A stretch of DNA of 55,318 nt from Acidimicrobiaceae bacterium. GTDB lineage: Bacteria > Actinomycetota > Acidimicrobiia > Acidimicrobiales > RAAP-2. A program made the translations under genes and the position numbers. The notes beneath the pieces were generated by a model, which saw nothing but the letters and a program-made list of their open reading frames with translations, searched no databases and had not been told where the DNA came from. Shown piece after piece: positions 14,529 to 23,282 of the stretch (positions are counted from its first letter, which is position 1; each line of letters opens with the position of its first letter). The DNA lies in assembly GCA_003152215.1 (NCBI GenBank), contig PLZP01000035.1, positions 144 through 55,461 of the forward strand, written 5' to 3'.

Positions 14529-15904
14529 GGAGCGGGGATTGACGCCTGTTGATCCATCATGTCGGCCATGACGGCGCGAATGAATTCGTCGGCCTCGGCC
14601 GACATACCTCCGGCGACACCTCCGTAGATCGCGCCGGACTTAGCCGGTTGGTCGCTGTTCGCCTGCGCGTAGGCGACGGCCTCGGCGAGGTCACGCGTCC
14701 ATTGCTCGACGACGCCGGGCTGGGTTTGGGGACGTGTCACTGCCATGTGAATGGCGTTGGGGTACTGCTGGCCGTTCATGCGCCATCCCTTGGTGCGAAG
14801 GAAGTCGTTCACGAGATAGATGTCGTACTCGTCGGACGTGAAGGAGAAGAGGAAGCTCGGATTTCCCATGATCCGCAGCGACTCGTGACTGCGGACTGCT
14901 TCTTGCATCGCGGCTGACGTCTCGAAGATGGCTTTCGCGTAGCGGAGGTATCCCTCGCGACCAAGGTGGACCATCGCGGCCCACGTCGCTGCCAAGAGAC
15001 CGCCCGATCTCGAACCGTCCATGCCCGGCGAGCAGTATTTCCCGCCGGACCAGTCGGTCAAGTAGAAGTACTGGCTGTTGCGAAGCGACTGGTCGGCGAA
15101 GGCGAGCACGCTGGTGCCTTTCAACGCGTAGCCGTACTTATGAGTGTCGGCCGAGATGGTTGTCACGCCGGGCACGGAGAAGTCGAGGGCCGGGATGTTG
15201 TAGCCGAGTTCGCGACCAAAGGGAAGGAGGAATCCGCCGAGGCAGCCATCGACGTGCAGACCGATCTCGTGTTCGAGCGCGATCGCTCCGAGTTCGTGGA
15301 TCGGATCGACCGTGCCGTAGCCATAGTTCGGCGCGGAGCCGATGACCGCCACCGTATTGGCGTCGATGTTGGACGCGACCCAGTCGAGGTCGACCTGCAA
15401 CGTGAGCGAATCGACCGGTGCGATCTTCATGTCGACGCCGAAGAGGTGGCCGGCCTTAGAGAAGGCCGGGTGCGCGGTCTCGGGCTTGATGATGTTCGCG
15501 CGAGCGATGTTCGGATTGCCTTCGCGATACGCGAGTACCGCGTGGGCGATGGAACTCGATCCACCGGACGTCACGAGTCCTCCTGGTCGCGAACCCTCGA
15601 GCGAACTAGCGCCGAGCATGTCGAGGGTCATGGCAATGATCTCCGCCTCGAACTTGGTGGCGCTGGGACACATGTCGCGCTGCAGGGTGTTCACGTAGGA
15701 GAAGTTGGCGAAGGCTTCGTTCAAGAAGTCGTAGTGGTCGTGGTCGCCGCAGTACATCGTGCCCGAGCAGTGACCGCCCTCCCAGACCACGTTCTCGCGT
15801 GCGGCGATGTCACTCATCATGGACAGGATCTCGTCCTTGGCGGTGCCGGTATCAGGCATCGTGCGGTGCACTTCAAACTCGTCGTCATAGGGAAATCGGC
15901 TCAC
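14525..15904 (-). CDS. PLP-dependent decarboxylase/lyase, sphingosine-1-phosphate-lyase-like
   Basis: This 459-residue group II PLP enzyme has a stacking His in KPETAHPAFSKA (H145), cofactor Asp in HVDGCLGGFLLPF (D219) and the Schiff-base Lys in SADTHKYGYALKGTSVLAF (K256). The HVDGCLGGF and ADTHKYGYALKG wording is closer to sphingosine-1-phosphate lyase than to glutamate decarboxylase. It would cleave or decarboxylate an amino compound, possibly a phosphorylated one. The GTG start follows GGAGACGCA. It is the first gene of a three-gene operon with an FGGY kinase and a DUF1801 protein. No transmembrane anchor is present, unlike the eukaryotic lyase. Confidence 0.85.
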   Translation of the reverse strand: MSRFPYDDEFEVHRTMPDTGTAKDEILSMMSDIAARENVVWEGGHCSGTMYCGDHDHYDFLNEAFANFSYVNTLQRDMCPSATKFEAEIIAMTLDMLGASSLEGSRPGGLVTSGGSSSIAHAVLAYREGNPNIARANIIKPETAHPAFSKAGHLFGVDMKIAPVDSLTLQVDLDWVASNIDANTVAVIGSAPNYGYGTVDPIHELGAIALEHEIGLHVDGCLGGFLLPFGRELGYNIPALDFSVPGVTTISADTHKYGYALKGTSVLAFADQSLRNSQYFYLTDWSGGKYCSPGMDGSRSGGLLAATWAAMVHLGREGYLRYAKAIFETSAAMQEAVRSHESLRIMGNPSFLFSFTSDEYDIYLVNDFLRTKGWRMNGQQYPNAIHMAVTRPQTQPGVVEQWTRDLAEAVAYAQANSDQPAKSGAIYGGVAGGMSAEADEFIRAVMADMMDQQASIPAP

Positions 15905-15973
15905 TGCGTCTCCAGTCGCTGGCTGGGAAAAGGTTAAACGACCTGGAGTGGAGGAAGATGCCCACGGTTGTCG

Positions 15974-16594
15974 CTACGAACGGACGTGGCCCGCCTCATC
16001 GAAGATGCCCACCAGGTCGGGAGCTTTCTCGCTGGCTTCGAAGGTGGTGATCTGCGCCTCGCGGAGCAGCGTCAAGCTGATGTCGTCCCAGCCGTTGAGG
16101 AGTCGCTCTCGGGTCATGGGGTCAAGCGTGAAGCCCCGCTGCCAACCGGCTTGCGGTACTTCGACCTTCTGTTGGTCAACGTCGACGACGACGAGGGTCG
16201 TGGGATCGGCCACGATGATCGCCATGAGCTCATCGACATCGTCGTGGCCCAACTGGGCGATCACCAGTCCCTGCTTCGAGGAGTTGTTGACGAAGATGTC
16301 GCCGAAGGAAGGGGCGATGATCGCCTCAAAGCCGTAGTCCATGAGCGCCCACACCGCGTGCTCGCGGGACGATCCGATCCCGAACCTCGGACCGGCGACG
16401 AGGATGGTCGCGCCGACGTAACTCTGTTGATTCAAGACGAAGTCCGGGTCGTCGCGCCACTCGCTGAAGAGGCCCCGGCCAAAGCCCGTCCGCTCCACTC
16501 GCTTCAGCCAGTCCGAGGGGATTATCTGGTCGGTGTCGACGTCCGAGCGCTCCAGCGGGACGGCCCGACCCTCGACAACGCGAACCGGTTTCAT
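15974..16594 (-). CDS. leuD: 3-isopropylmalate dehydratase small subunit
   Basis: LeuD pairs with LeuC to isomerise 2-isopropylmalate to 3-isopropylmalate in leucine synthesis. The 206-residue sequence has the small-subunit swivel-domain hallmarks: [16 protein letters not shown] at about 17-32, [47 protein letters not shown] at 64-110. The start overlaps the leuC stop by four bases. It is the last gene of the greA-leuC-leuD transcript. Confidence 0.97.
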   Translation of the reverse strand: MKPVRVVEGRAVPLERSDVDTDQIIPSDWLKRVERTGFGRGLFSEWRDDPDFVLNQQSYVGATILVAGPRFGIGSSREHAVWALMDYGFEAIIAPSFGDIFVNNSSKQGLVIAQLGHDDVDELMAIIVADPTTLVVVDVDQQKVEVPQAGWQRGFTLDPMTRERLLNGWDDISLTLLREAQITTFEASEKAPDLVGIFDEAGHVRS

Positions 16595-17994
16595 GCGTCC
16601 AACTCATCGGGCGAGGCGAAGCGACCCATGACGGCCGTCGCGGCCGCCACCGCGGGGGAGACGAGGTGGGTTCGCCCACCTCGACCTTGGCGACCTTCGA
16701 AGTTGCGATTCGACGTCGACGCGCAACGTTGTTCGGGCTTTAGTTGATCGGGGTTCATGCCGAGGCACATGGAGCAGCCTGGTTCGCGCCACTCGAAGCC
16801 AGCGTCGAGAAAGATCTGGTCGAGACCTTCGGACTCGGCCTGTGCCTTCACGCGGTGCGAGCCGGGCACCACGAGTGCCCGAACGCCAGTGGCGACACGC
16901 CGCCCGCGGGCGGCGGCGGCGGCGGCGCGAAGATCCTCGATCCTCGAATTGGTGCACGACCCGATGAAGACGACGTCGACGGGAATAGAACGAACGAGTG
17001 TGCCCGGCGTGAGGCCCATGTAGGCGAGCGCGCGCTGTGTCGCGTCGCGCTCATCTTGGTCAGCGGCAACGTCGGGGAAGGGAATGGTGCCGTCGAGTGC
17101 GACGACCTGCGCAGGATTTGTTCCCCAGGTGAGCGACGGCACGATGTCAGCGGCCTGTAGCACTACTGCAGCATCGAACTCGGCACCGTCGTCGGTGACG
17201 AAGGTTCTCCAACGCGCGATCGCTTCGTCGAGCGCGTCACCTTTGGGCACGCTCGGTCGATCACGCAGGTACGCAATGGTGGTGTCGTCAACGCCAATGA
17301 GACCGGCACGGGCACCGGCTTCGATGCTCATATTGCAGACGGTCATGCGACCCTCCATGGAAAGGTCGCGAATGGCCTCGCCGCGGTACTCGAGCACGTA
17401 ACCCGATCCGCCGCCAGTGCCGAGGGTGGACACGATGGCGAGCGCGAGGTCTTTCGCGGTGACGCCGGCGCGCGTTGAGCCTTCAATCGTGACTGACATT
17501 GTTTTGGCGCGTTGTTGGGGGAGCGTTTGGGTCGCGAGCACGTGTTCCACTTCGCTGGTGCCAATACCGAAGGCCAGCGCGCCAAAGGCACCGTGCGTTG
17601 AGGTGTGTGAGTCGCCGCAGACAATGGTCATGCCGGGCTGGGTGACGCCGAGTTCGGGGCCGATGATGTGGACAATGCCCTGATTCTCGTGGCCGCGTGG
17701 AAAGACGGTGATGCCGAACTCCTCGCAGTTCTCCTCGAGCGCCTCGAGCTGACGACGAGAGATCGGGTCCTTCACCGGTGTCGAAAGGGAATCGGTGGGC
17801 ACGTTGTGGTCGGCGGTTGCCAGCGTGCGTTCGGGGCGGCGAACCACGCGCCCGTTCATCCGCAGACCCTCGAATGCCTGGGGACTGGTCACTTCGTGCA
17901 CGAGGTGTAAATCGATGTAAATGAGCGTCTGGTCAGCGCCAGCGGACGCGATGAGGTGCTCTTCCCAGATTTTTTCGAAGAGGGTCCGGGCCAC
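16591..17994 (-). CDS. leuC: 3-isopropylmalate dehydratase large subunit
   Basis: LeuC is the aconitase-family subunit carrying the 4Fe-4S cluster. The 467-residue sequence includes [16 protein letters not shown], the active-site stretch [34 protein letters not shown], and the three cluster cysteines in GSCTNSR and [11 protein letters not shown]. The GTG start lies 3 bp after the greA stop and the stop overlaps leuD. It depends on iron-sulfur assembly, probably through the SUF genes 20 kb away. Confidence 0.97.
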   Translation of the reverse strand: MARTLFEKIWEEHLIASAGADQTLIYIDLHLVHEVTSPQAFEGLRMNGRVVRRPERTLATADHNVPTDSLSTPVKDPISRRQLEALEENCEEFGITVFPRGHENQGIVHIIGPELGVTQPGMTIVCGDSHTSTHGAFGALAFGIGTSEVEHVLATQTLPQQRAKTMSVTIEGSTRAGVTAKDLALAIVSTLGTGGGSGYVLEYRGEAIRDLSMEGRMTVCNMSIEAGARAGLIGVDDTTIAYLRDRPSVPKGDALDEAIARWRTFVTDDGAEFDAAVVLQAADIVPSLTWGTNPAQVVALDGTIPFPDVAADQDERDATQRALAYMGLTPGTLVRSIPVDVVFIGSCTNSRIEDLRAAAAAARGRRVATGVRALVVPGSHRVKAQAESEGLDQIFLDAGFEWREPGCSMCLGMNPDQLKPEQRCASTSNRNFEGRQGRGGRTHLVSPAVAAATAVMGRFASPDELDA

Positions 17995-17997
17995 GAG

Positions 17998-18474
17998 TTA
18001 GCGAATTCCCACGATCTTGATCCGCAGGACGCCCGAGGGCGCTTCGTATTCGACCTGGTCCCCAACCTTGTGGCCGAGGAGTGAGGAGCCGAGTGGCGAG
18101 GTGGGCGACGCGACGAGCACGCCATCGGGCTTCTCTTCGATCGAGCCAATGAAGAACTCCTGAAGGTCCTCGTCGGCGTCGCCCTCGTAGACAACCTGGA
18201 CGATGGTGGCGTGCTCGACGGTGTCGGAGTTCTCGTCGCGTTCGACAATCTCGTGGTTGCGGATCACGTTGTCGATCTGGCGAATGCGGGACTCCATTTT
18301 GCCCTGCGCGTCCTTCGCGGCGTGGTAGTCGCCGTTCTCTGAGAGGTCGCCGAGAAGTCGGGCCGACTCGATGACCCGCGCGATATCGGTGCGCCCGACG
18401 GTCGTGAGGAACTGATACTCGTCTTCGAGCTTGTCCAGGGTTTCTTGGGTGATTCGGTGAATTTCGGCGGCCAT
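17998..18474 (-). CDS. greA: Transcript cleavage factor GreA
   Basis: This 158-residue protein has the GreA coiled coil at about 10-80 (acidic tip near DLSENGDYHAAKDAQGKMESRIRQID) and the C-terminal FKBP-like domain (SPTSPLGSSLLGHKVGDQVEYEAPSGVLRIKIVGI). The tip residues D and E that chelate magnesium in backtracked RNA polymerase are present. It is the first gene before leuC and leuD. Its promoter region has TAGAAT and a normal leader with GAGAAGG, unlike the leaderless genes. Confidence 0.95.
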   Translation of the reverse strand: MAAEIHRITQETLDKLEDEYQFLTTVGRTDIARVIESARLLGDLSENGDYHAAKDAQGKMESRIRQIDNVIRNHEIVERDENSDTVEHATIVQVVYEGDADEDLQEFFIGSIEEKPDGVLVASPTSPLGSSLLGHKVGDQVEYEAPSGVLRIKIVGIR

Positions 18475-18592
18475 TGCCTTCTCGTCTCGTGGAGAGATAC
18501 CGATTCTACCGTTGCCGCTTCAAAATGGCTTCTCATGAGTTTGCTCGTGTACGTGCCCGGCGAGCAAAATAGAGGAAACAAGGAGACGGCTC

Positions 18593-19615
18593 GTGAGTAA
18601 CCAACGCACCCACCGGGTGGCCGTGATACCTGGCGACGGTATTGGCCCCGAGGTTACGAGCGCCGCCCTGGACGTCGTCGCTGCGGCCGGCGTCACATTC
18701 GAGACGAAATCTTTCGACCTGGGAGCGGCGCGGTACCTGCGCGACGGCTTCGTCCTCGACGACGCGACGTTGGAGGAGCTGCGGGGCTTCGACGCAATAC
18801 TGCTGGGCGCCGTCGGCCCGGCTATTGGCGATACGAGAATCCCCGGCGGCGTGCTGGAGCGTGGCTTGCTGCTACGCCTGCGCTTCGGCCTCGACCTCTA
18901 CGTCAACTATCGACCCTTTCATGGCGTTGATGGTTCCATCGCGCAAGGTTGCTCTTTTGCCATCGTGCGCGAAAACACCGAAGGTCCCTACGTCGGCGAG
19001 GGTGGGGTGCTTCGCCGCGGCACGGCCCAGGAAGTCGCGACGCAGGGTTCTGTCAACACGCGCTTCGGCGTCGAACGATGTGTCCGCTACGCCTTCGAGC
19101 GCGCGCTCGCGCTGCCCGCCCCCAAGGTCACGTTGGTCCACAAGACCAACGTGCTCACCTTCGCCGGGGACCTCTGGTCGCGCGTGGTGAACGAAGTTGG
19201 AGCCGAGTTTCCCTCGGTCGTCGTTGATTATCACCACGTCGACGCCGCGTGCATCTACCTCGTGGAGACCCCCGAGCGTTACGGCATCATCGTGACCGAC
19301 AACCTCTTTGGTGACATCCTGTCCGACCTCGCCGGGGCGGTGACCGGCGGCATTGGCTACGCCGCGAGCGCAAATCTCAATCCCGCGCGCACCGGTGCGT
19401 CCCTCTTCGAACCGGTCCACGGTGCCGCCCACGACATCGCGGGCACCGGCCGGGCGAATCCGTTGGCGGCGGTGTCCTCGACCGTGTTGATGCTCGAACA
19501 CCTGGGTGAGGACGGCGCCGCACGGCGCATTGCGACAGCGGTGGCAGACTTTGACGGTGACGTCGCCGCGCTCGGCACGGCTGGCATCACAAAAAACTTG
19601 AGTGAGAGGTTGTAA
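18593..19615 (+). CDS. leuB: 3-isopropylmalate dehydrogenase
   Basis: LeuB oxidises and decarboxylates 3-isopropylmalate with NAD in leucine synthesis. The 340-residue sequence has the family start [14 protein letters not shown], the substrate loop [24 protein letters not shown], and the metal-binding Asp region [28 protein letters not shown] followed by [19 protein letters not shown] related tartrate or homoisocitrate dehydrogenase is less likely because leuCD and ilvE are adjacent. The GTG start follows AAGGAGACGG. It is divergent from greA-leuCD and directly followed by ilvE. Confidence 0.9.
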   Translation: MSNQRTHRVAVIPGDGIGPEVTSAALDVVAAAGVTFETKSFDLGAARYLRDGFVLDDATLEELRGFDAILLGAVGPAIGDTRIPGGVLERGLLLRLRFGLDLYVNYRPFHGVDGSIAQGCSFAIVRENTEGPYVGEGGVLRRGTAQEVATQGSVNTRFGVERCVRYAFERALALPAPKVTLVHKTNVLTFAGDLWSRVVNEVGAEFPSVVVDYHHVDAACIYLVETPERYGIIVTDNLFGDILSDLAGAVTGGIGYAASANLNPARTGASLFEPVHGAAHDIAGTGRANPLAAVSSTVLMLEHLGEDGAARRIATAVADFDGDVAALGTAGITKNLSERL

Positions 19616-20542
19616 ATGGCATTAACGCCCACGAAGAAGATCTGGATGGACGGAACGCTCGTCGACTGGGAGAACGCGACGACGCACGTGCTCAGTCACA
19701 CGCTGCACTACGGCATGGGCGCCTTTGAGGGCATTCGCGCCTACAAGACGCCCAACGGCGTGGCAATCTTTCGCCTCCGCGATCACATGGAACGGCTCCT
19801 TCGTAGTTGCAAGATTCTCATGATCGACGTTCCCTACACGCTCGACGAACTCTGCGACGCGGCGATTGAGACCGTTCGGGTGAACGAGATGAACGACGGC
19901 TGCTACATCCGTCCCCTGATCTACCTCGGCTACGGCGAGATGGGCGTCAACCCCATGGGCGCACCCACCAACGTCATCATCGGCGTGTGGCCGTGGGGTG
20001 CCTACTTGGGTGCCGACAGTCTCGATAAGGGCGTGAAGATGAAGATCTCTTCGTGGGCCCGCCACCACCCCAACTCGATGCCCACGGCCTCGAAGACCGT
20101 CGGCGGTTACGTGAACTCGTGCCTCGCCAAGCTCGAAGCGGTGAAGGCCGGTTACGACGAAGCAATCATGCTCGGCACCGACGGCCTCGTCAGTGAGTGC
20201 ACCGGTGAGAACCTCTTCATCGTGCGCGATGGGCTCATCATCAGCCCGCCACCCTCCGAAGCCGGTGCGTTGCGTGGGATTACCCAGTCGAGCATCGTGA
20301 AGATCGCCAATGACCTCGGCCACGCCGTGAGTTTCGAGGCCATGCGCCGCGACGACCTCTACTTGGCCGACGAAGCCTTCCTCACCGGCACCGCCGCCGA
20401 GGTGGTGCCCATTGACTCCGTCGACGATCGGACGGTCGGTGCGGGCAAGCCCGGCCCCATCACGATGGAGATTCAGTCGACGTACTTTCAAGCGGTGCGT
20501 GGTGCGCGTCCCGCCTACGAGAGTTGGCTGACCAAGGTCTGA
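19616..20542 (+). CDS. ilvE: Branched-chain amino acid aminotransferase
   Basis: This 308-residue fold-type IV PLP enzyme transfers amino groups between glutamate and the branched-chain 2-oxo acids. It shows HTLHYGMGAFEGIRAY at about 30-45, the Schiff-base Lys in ASKTVGGYVNSCLAKLEA (about 160), DGLVSECTGENLFIV, the cofactor loop GALRGITQSS and FLTGTAAEVVPI. The ATG starts directly after the leuB TAA with the ribosome binding site inside leuB, so the two are an operon completing leucine synthesis. Confidence 0.96.
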   Translation: MALTPTKKIWMDGTLVDWENATTHVLSHTLHYGMGAFEGIRAYKTPNGVAIFRLRDHMERLLRSCKILMIDVPYTLDELCDAAIETVRVNEMNDGCYIRPLIYLGYGEMGVNPMGAPTNVIIGVWPWGAYLGADSLDKGVKMKISSWARHHPNSMPTASKTVGGYVNSCLAKLEAVKAGYDEAIMLGTDGLVSECTGENLFIVRDGLIISPPPSEAGALRGITQSSIVKIANDLGHAVSFEAMRRDDLYLADEAFLTGTAAEVVPIDSVDDRTVGAGKPGPITMEIQSTYFQAVRGARPAYESWLTKV

Positions 20543-20554
20543 TTGACCCGGCTG

Positions 20555-20560
20555 TAGTCT
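20555..20560 (+). promoter_or_regulatory. -10 hexamer TAGTCT of leaderless gene
   Basis: TAGTCT ends six bases before the GTG at 20567, giving this gene its own start 24 bp after ilvE. Confidence 0.5.
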
Positions 20561-20566
20561 CGTGAT

Positions 20567-21040
20567 GTGACCCAACCAACTTTTTCACCGGTGTCGGCGG
20601 TCGGCCAAGTGCGTCCGACCATGGAGACCGCGCCGGCAGAACTCGCCCGTCCCCAGAAGCCCGGGCTCTTGCGCGCGCTGCCGACGGCCGGTCAAGCCGG
20701 ACGGGGTACCCAGGCTCCGGGGGAAGGGTTCGCCCTCACCATTTCGGAGCGTGAATGCGCCAAGTTGGTCTTCGAGCACGAGCACGACCGCCGCGATGTG
20801 ATTCTTGGCGTTGCGCTGGTCGCGGCCAAACGCGCGAGCATCGTCGGTCGCGGACCGCAACTCGGCGACGTGCACGTCGCTATGGACCACTTCGGACTTC
20901 GTGGCGCGCCAGTCGTCGACCACGATTTGGTCGTGCCGTTCCGCGGTCTCGCGCACAGTTACGTGCTGCAGCGCCGTCTCGTTGACTCGGTCAGCGACGC
21001 GTCGCTCCTCGCGCCAACGAGCGCGGACCCCGTTCTTTAG
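20567..21040 (+). CDS. Conserved actinobacterial protein of unknown function
   Basis: This 157-residue soluble protein starts with TQPTFSPVSAVGQVRPTMETAPAELARP and has a helical core around ECAKLVFEHEHDRRDVILGVALVAAKRASIVGRGP and RGLAHSYVLQRRLVDSVSDASLL. From memory, proteins with the same TQPTF and QVRP start, PAEL segment and LVxAVPxE-like tail are widespread in Acidimicrobiia and relatives without a known role; this could not be checked. No catalytic motif is visible. GTG is preceded by a leaderless-type promoter. Confidence 0.7.
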   Translation: MTQPTFSPVSAVGQVRPTMETAPAELARPQKPGLLRALPTAGQAGRGTQAPGEGFALTISERECAKLVFEHEHDRRDVILGVALVAAKRASIVGRGPQLGDVHVAMDHFGLRGAPVVDHDLVVPFRGLAHSYVLQRRLVDSVSDASLLAPTSADPVL

Positions 21041-21062
21041 CTGCGCGAAGCAAAGGAGTGTC

Positions 21063-22205
21063 ATGAGTTTTGATCTCACCGAGGAGCAACGGGCCTTTCG
21101 CGACGTGATGCGCAGCTTCGTCGACGAGCAGGTTGCCCCCTACGCCGCCGAGCACGACCGCGACCAGACCTACCCGCAGGAGAGTTTTGATGCGTGCGTG
21201 AAGATGGACCTGCCGGCGTTGCAGATTCCCGAGGCCTACGGCGGCGTCGGCGCCGACATGGTGACCCAGGCGATCATGGCCGAGGAGTTGGCGAGAGGTT
21301 GCGCCTCAACGTCGGTGACAATCTTGATTTCCAAATTAGGGATGCTGCCCGTTATGAACTTCGGATCCGAAGAACTGAAGCAGAAATACCTTCCGCGCAT
21401 TGCGTCAGGAGAGATTCAGGCGAGTTACTGCCTCTCGGAGGCGGACGCCGGTTCCGACGTTGCGTCGATGCGCAGTCGCGCCGTTCGTGACGGTGACGAC
21501 TACATCTTGAATGGTTCGAAGTACTGGATCACCAACGCCGGCGTCTCGGACACGTACACGGTGTTCGCGAGCACCGATTCGACCGCACGCACCCACGGCA
21601 TCACGTGCTTCCTGGTCGAAAAGGGACCCGGCGTTGAATTCCCCAAGCACGAAGACAAGTTGGGACTTCGCGCGTCGCCGACCGGCGAAGTGGTTCTGAA
21701 CGACGTCCGCGTTCCCGCCTCGAACCGCATTGGCAACGAGGGAGAAGGCTTCCTCATTGCGATGCATACGTTGGACCGTTCGCGCCCGACCATCGGCGCC
21801 CAGGCCGTGGGTATCGCGCAAGCGGCCATTGATTACGCGGCTGGGTATATGAAGGGACGAAAGGCGTTCGGTAAGCCCATCGCCGATCTCCAGGGTTTGC
21901 GCTTCATGATTGCCGACATGGCTATTCGTACTGAGGCGGCGCGCGCGCTGGTGTACCGCGCGTGCGCGACGATCGACGCCGGCGACCCCGACTGCAACCT
22001 CTCGTACCTCGGCGCTGCGGCAAAGTCGTTCGCCTCGGACACCGCGATGAGCGTCGCGACGGACGCCGTGCAGCTCCTCGGTGGCTACGGCTTTACCAAG
22101 GACTTCCCCGTCGAGCGATTCATGCGTGACGCGAAGATCACCCAGATCTACGAAGGGACGAACCAGATCCAACGCGTGGTCATCGCAAAACACCTGCTCA
22201 AGTAG
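21063..22205 (+). CDS. Acyl-CoA dehydrogenase
   Basis: This 380-residue FAD enzyme introduces the 2,3-double bond in acyl-CoA. ATG 21063 follows AAGGAG and opens into the typical FDLTEEQRAFRDVMRSFVDEQVAPYAAEHD. Other marks are YCLSEADAGSDVASMRSRA, WITNAGVSDTY, RSRPTIGAQAVGIAQAAIDYA, QLLGGYGFTKDFPVERFMRDAKI, and the catalytic Glu in QIYEGTNQIQR near the C-terminus, as in short- and medium-chain enzymes. A second, diverged copy of the last 21 codons is found at 23137-23202 beyond a toxin-antitoxin insert. Confidence 0.95.
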   Translation: MSFDLTEEQRAFRDVMRSFVDEQVAPYAAEHDRDQTYPQESFDACVKMDLPALQIPEAYGGVGADMVTQAIMAEELARGCASTSVTILISKLGMLPVMNFGSEELKQKYLPRIASGEIQASYCLSEADAGSDVASMRSRAVRDGDDYILNGSKYWITNAGVSDTYTVFASTDSTARTHGITCFLVEKGPGVEFPKHEDKLGLRASPTGEVVLNDVRVPASNRIGNEGEGFLIAMHTLDRSRPTIGAQAVGIAQAAIDYAAGYMKGRKAFGKPIADLQGLRFMIADMAIRTEAARALVYRACATIDAGDPDCNLSYLGAAAKSFASDTAMSVATDAVQLLGGYGFTKDFPVERFMRDAKITQIYEGTNQIQRVVIAKHLLK

Positions 22206-22251
22206 TACTTGCCGGGATCTTTTTTGCTTCGACATACTTTCCGAAGTTCAA

Positions 22252-22264
22252 TTTCATCCCTACA
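22252..22264 (+). repeat. Direct repeat, left end of toxin-antitoxin segment
   Basis: TTTCATCCCTACA is repeated exactly at 23031-23043 on the same strand. The pair encloses the toxin-antitoxin genes. Confidence 0.5.
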
Positions 22265-22356
22265 TTGTTCCTACTGTGCGACCGTTACTTTCAATTAGGC
22301 AGTCGACGCGATTCCTCTTCGCGGCAGACCAGTGGTGAAATCTCCGGGGCTGTCGC

Positions 22357-22677
22357 TTAACAGCCCACCGCGTAATTGAGAGCTGAGCAGACCTTACGCA
22401 ACACTGCATCATCAACGCTTCCAAGTGGACCCGTGAGCGATGTTTGAGCGACAGTGTGGAGACCATCGCAGTTGATGACCGAAGGATGGTCGATCCCCGC
22501 CTCATTGTGATCGAAGTCGACTTCTGCGGCGAGGCCCCTTCTCGAGGTGGAAATCTCGGCAACGGTCACCAGTGCGCGTACGTCAAGCACTTCTGATCGA
22601 GTGAGTAACAGAACCGGCCTTCGCTTACTACCCACCTCCGCAAGCCAGACTTCACCGCGCTTCACGAGTCGGCCCAT
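22357..22677 (-). CDS. MazF/PemK-family toxin (probable endoribonuclease)
   Basis: This 106-residue protein has the MazF layout: KRGEVWLAEVGSKRRPVLLLTRSEV at 6-30 with the conserved Arg and the GxxRPVLLLTR core, then VTVAEISTSRRGLAAEVDF, PSVINCDGLHTVAQTSLTGPLGSV and an AVLRKVCSALNYAVGC helix. MazF enzymes cut mRNA at short sequences and are held inactive by the partner antitoxin. Its start overlaps the antitoxin 3' end by 16 bases, the usual coupled arrangement. Confidence 0.9.
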   Translation of the reverse strand: MGRLVKRGEVWLAEVGSKRRPVLLLTRSEVLDVRALVTVAEISTSRRGLAAEVDFDHNEAGIDHPSVINCDGLHTVAQTSLTGPLGSVDDAVLRKVCSALNYAVGC

Positions 22678-22871
22678 CTTTCAGCGGTCGCCCACGAAGG
22701 ATCGACGCTCTCGGGATGTTTCTCGTACGCCACACGATCTGAGCGCTCCAGTGCAGCGCGTACGGCGTCCGTCACCCCTTGTCGCGCTGCGGCCGAGATG
22801 TTGATGCCGAGCTCGCGAGCTCGCTCAACGAGGGAGTCATCCAGAGTGAATGTGGTGCGTGAAGATGCCAT
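22662..22871 (-). CDS. Antitoxin (ribbon-helix-helix/CcdA-like)
   Basis: This 69-residue protein has a DNA-binding N-terminal part (RTTFTLDDSLVERARELGINISAAARQGVTDAVRAAL) and a disordered C-terminal neutralising tail (ESVDPSWATAERWADS). It is the upstream partner of the MazF-type toxin. Its ATG lies six bases after TAGCAT, so it is probably leaderless, and a perfect 21-bp palindrome overlaps that promoter, as expected for autorepression by the toxin-antitoxin complex. Confidence 0.88.
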   Translation of the reverse strand: MASSRTTFTLDDSLVERARELGINISAAARQGVTDAVRAALERSDRVAYEKHPESVDPSWATAERWADS

Positions 22872-22878
22872 ACAACAA

Positions 22879-22899
22879 TGCTAGCAGGGCCTGCTAGCA
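22879..22899 (-). promoter_or_regulatory. Toxin-antitoxin operator palindrome
   Basis: Perfect 10-bp arms, TGCTAGCAGG and its reverse complement, flank a single central base. A further half-site CTAGCA follows near 22907-22912. The -10 hexamer TAGCAT (22878-22883, minus) lies in the left arm. Confidence 0.75.
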
Positions 22900-23019
22900 C
22901 AATCTACTAGCAATCGGGTGGGTAACTCGCCAGCGGTGCGTTCGCCGTAGCTGTAACGGAACCAGTGTCGAAAATAGTTGACTCGCCAGAAAACTCGAAG
23001 CAGGTGTGGCAAAGAGAGT

Positions 23020-23043
23020 TCATCCCTACTTTCATCCCTACAA
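23020..23043 (+). repeat. Direct repeat, right end of toxin-antitoxin segment
   Basis: TTTCATCCCTACA (23031-23043) repeats 22252-22264 exactly, and a tandem partial unit TTCATCCCTAC (23020-23030) abuts it. The spacing between the two repeats is about 780 bp. Confidence 0.5.
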
Positions 23044-23136
23044 CTGAGGAGAACGACCCATGATCACTAGGACGTACTGGACGAATCCCCGGACAACTAC
23101 TGGCTCAGTGGACGGGACGGATGATATTGCCAGAAC

Positions 23137-23202
23137 ACCCAGATCTACGAGGGAACCAATCAGATTGAGCGAGTGGTGATTGCCAAGCACCTGTTGAAGT
23201 AG
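23137..23202 (+). pseudogene. Detached 3' end of an acyl-CoA dehydrogenase gene
   Basis: The frame ending at TAG 23200 encodes TQIYEGTNQIERVVIAKHLLK, which differs at one of 21 residues from the C-terminus of the intact dehydrogenase at 21063-22205, while the DNA differs at 14 of 66 bases. Homology begins abruptly at 23137; upstream in this frame there is a stop codon. The match at protein level with many synonymous changes indicates the tail of a diverged homologous gene, not a recent copy. Confidence 0.8.
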
Positions 23203-23282
23203 ATCGGGTCGCGGGCGAACCCAGCGTGTAGGACAGCAGTAATCAATCTTGGTGGGCGGACATTGAAAACTGGGAGGTAGCC

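Larger units (their letters stand above)
22900..23282. other. Gap between antitoxin promoter and secreted-protein gene
   Basis: Apart from the direct repeat at 23020-23043 and the acyl-CoA dehydrogenase tail at 23137-23202, no gene is supported. The start of the next gene is preceded by GGGAGG at 23273-23278. Confidence 0.5.

Noticed and set aside
21063..22205. Longer start for the acyl-CoA dehydrogenase (open from 20805)
   Set aside because: The upstream part lies over the conserved gene at 20567-21040 in another frame; ATG 21063 has an RBS and matches the family start.
23060..23179. 39-codon frame from ATG 23060 after an RBS-like GAGGAG
   Set aside because: It runs out of frame through the dehydrogenase remnant, so it is probably accidental.
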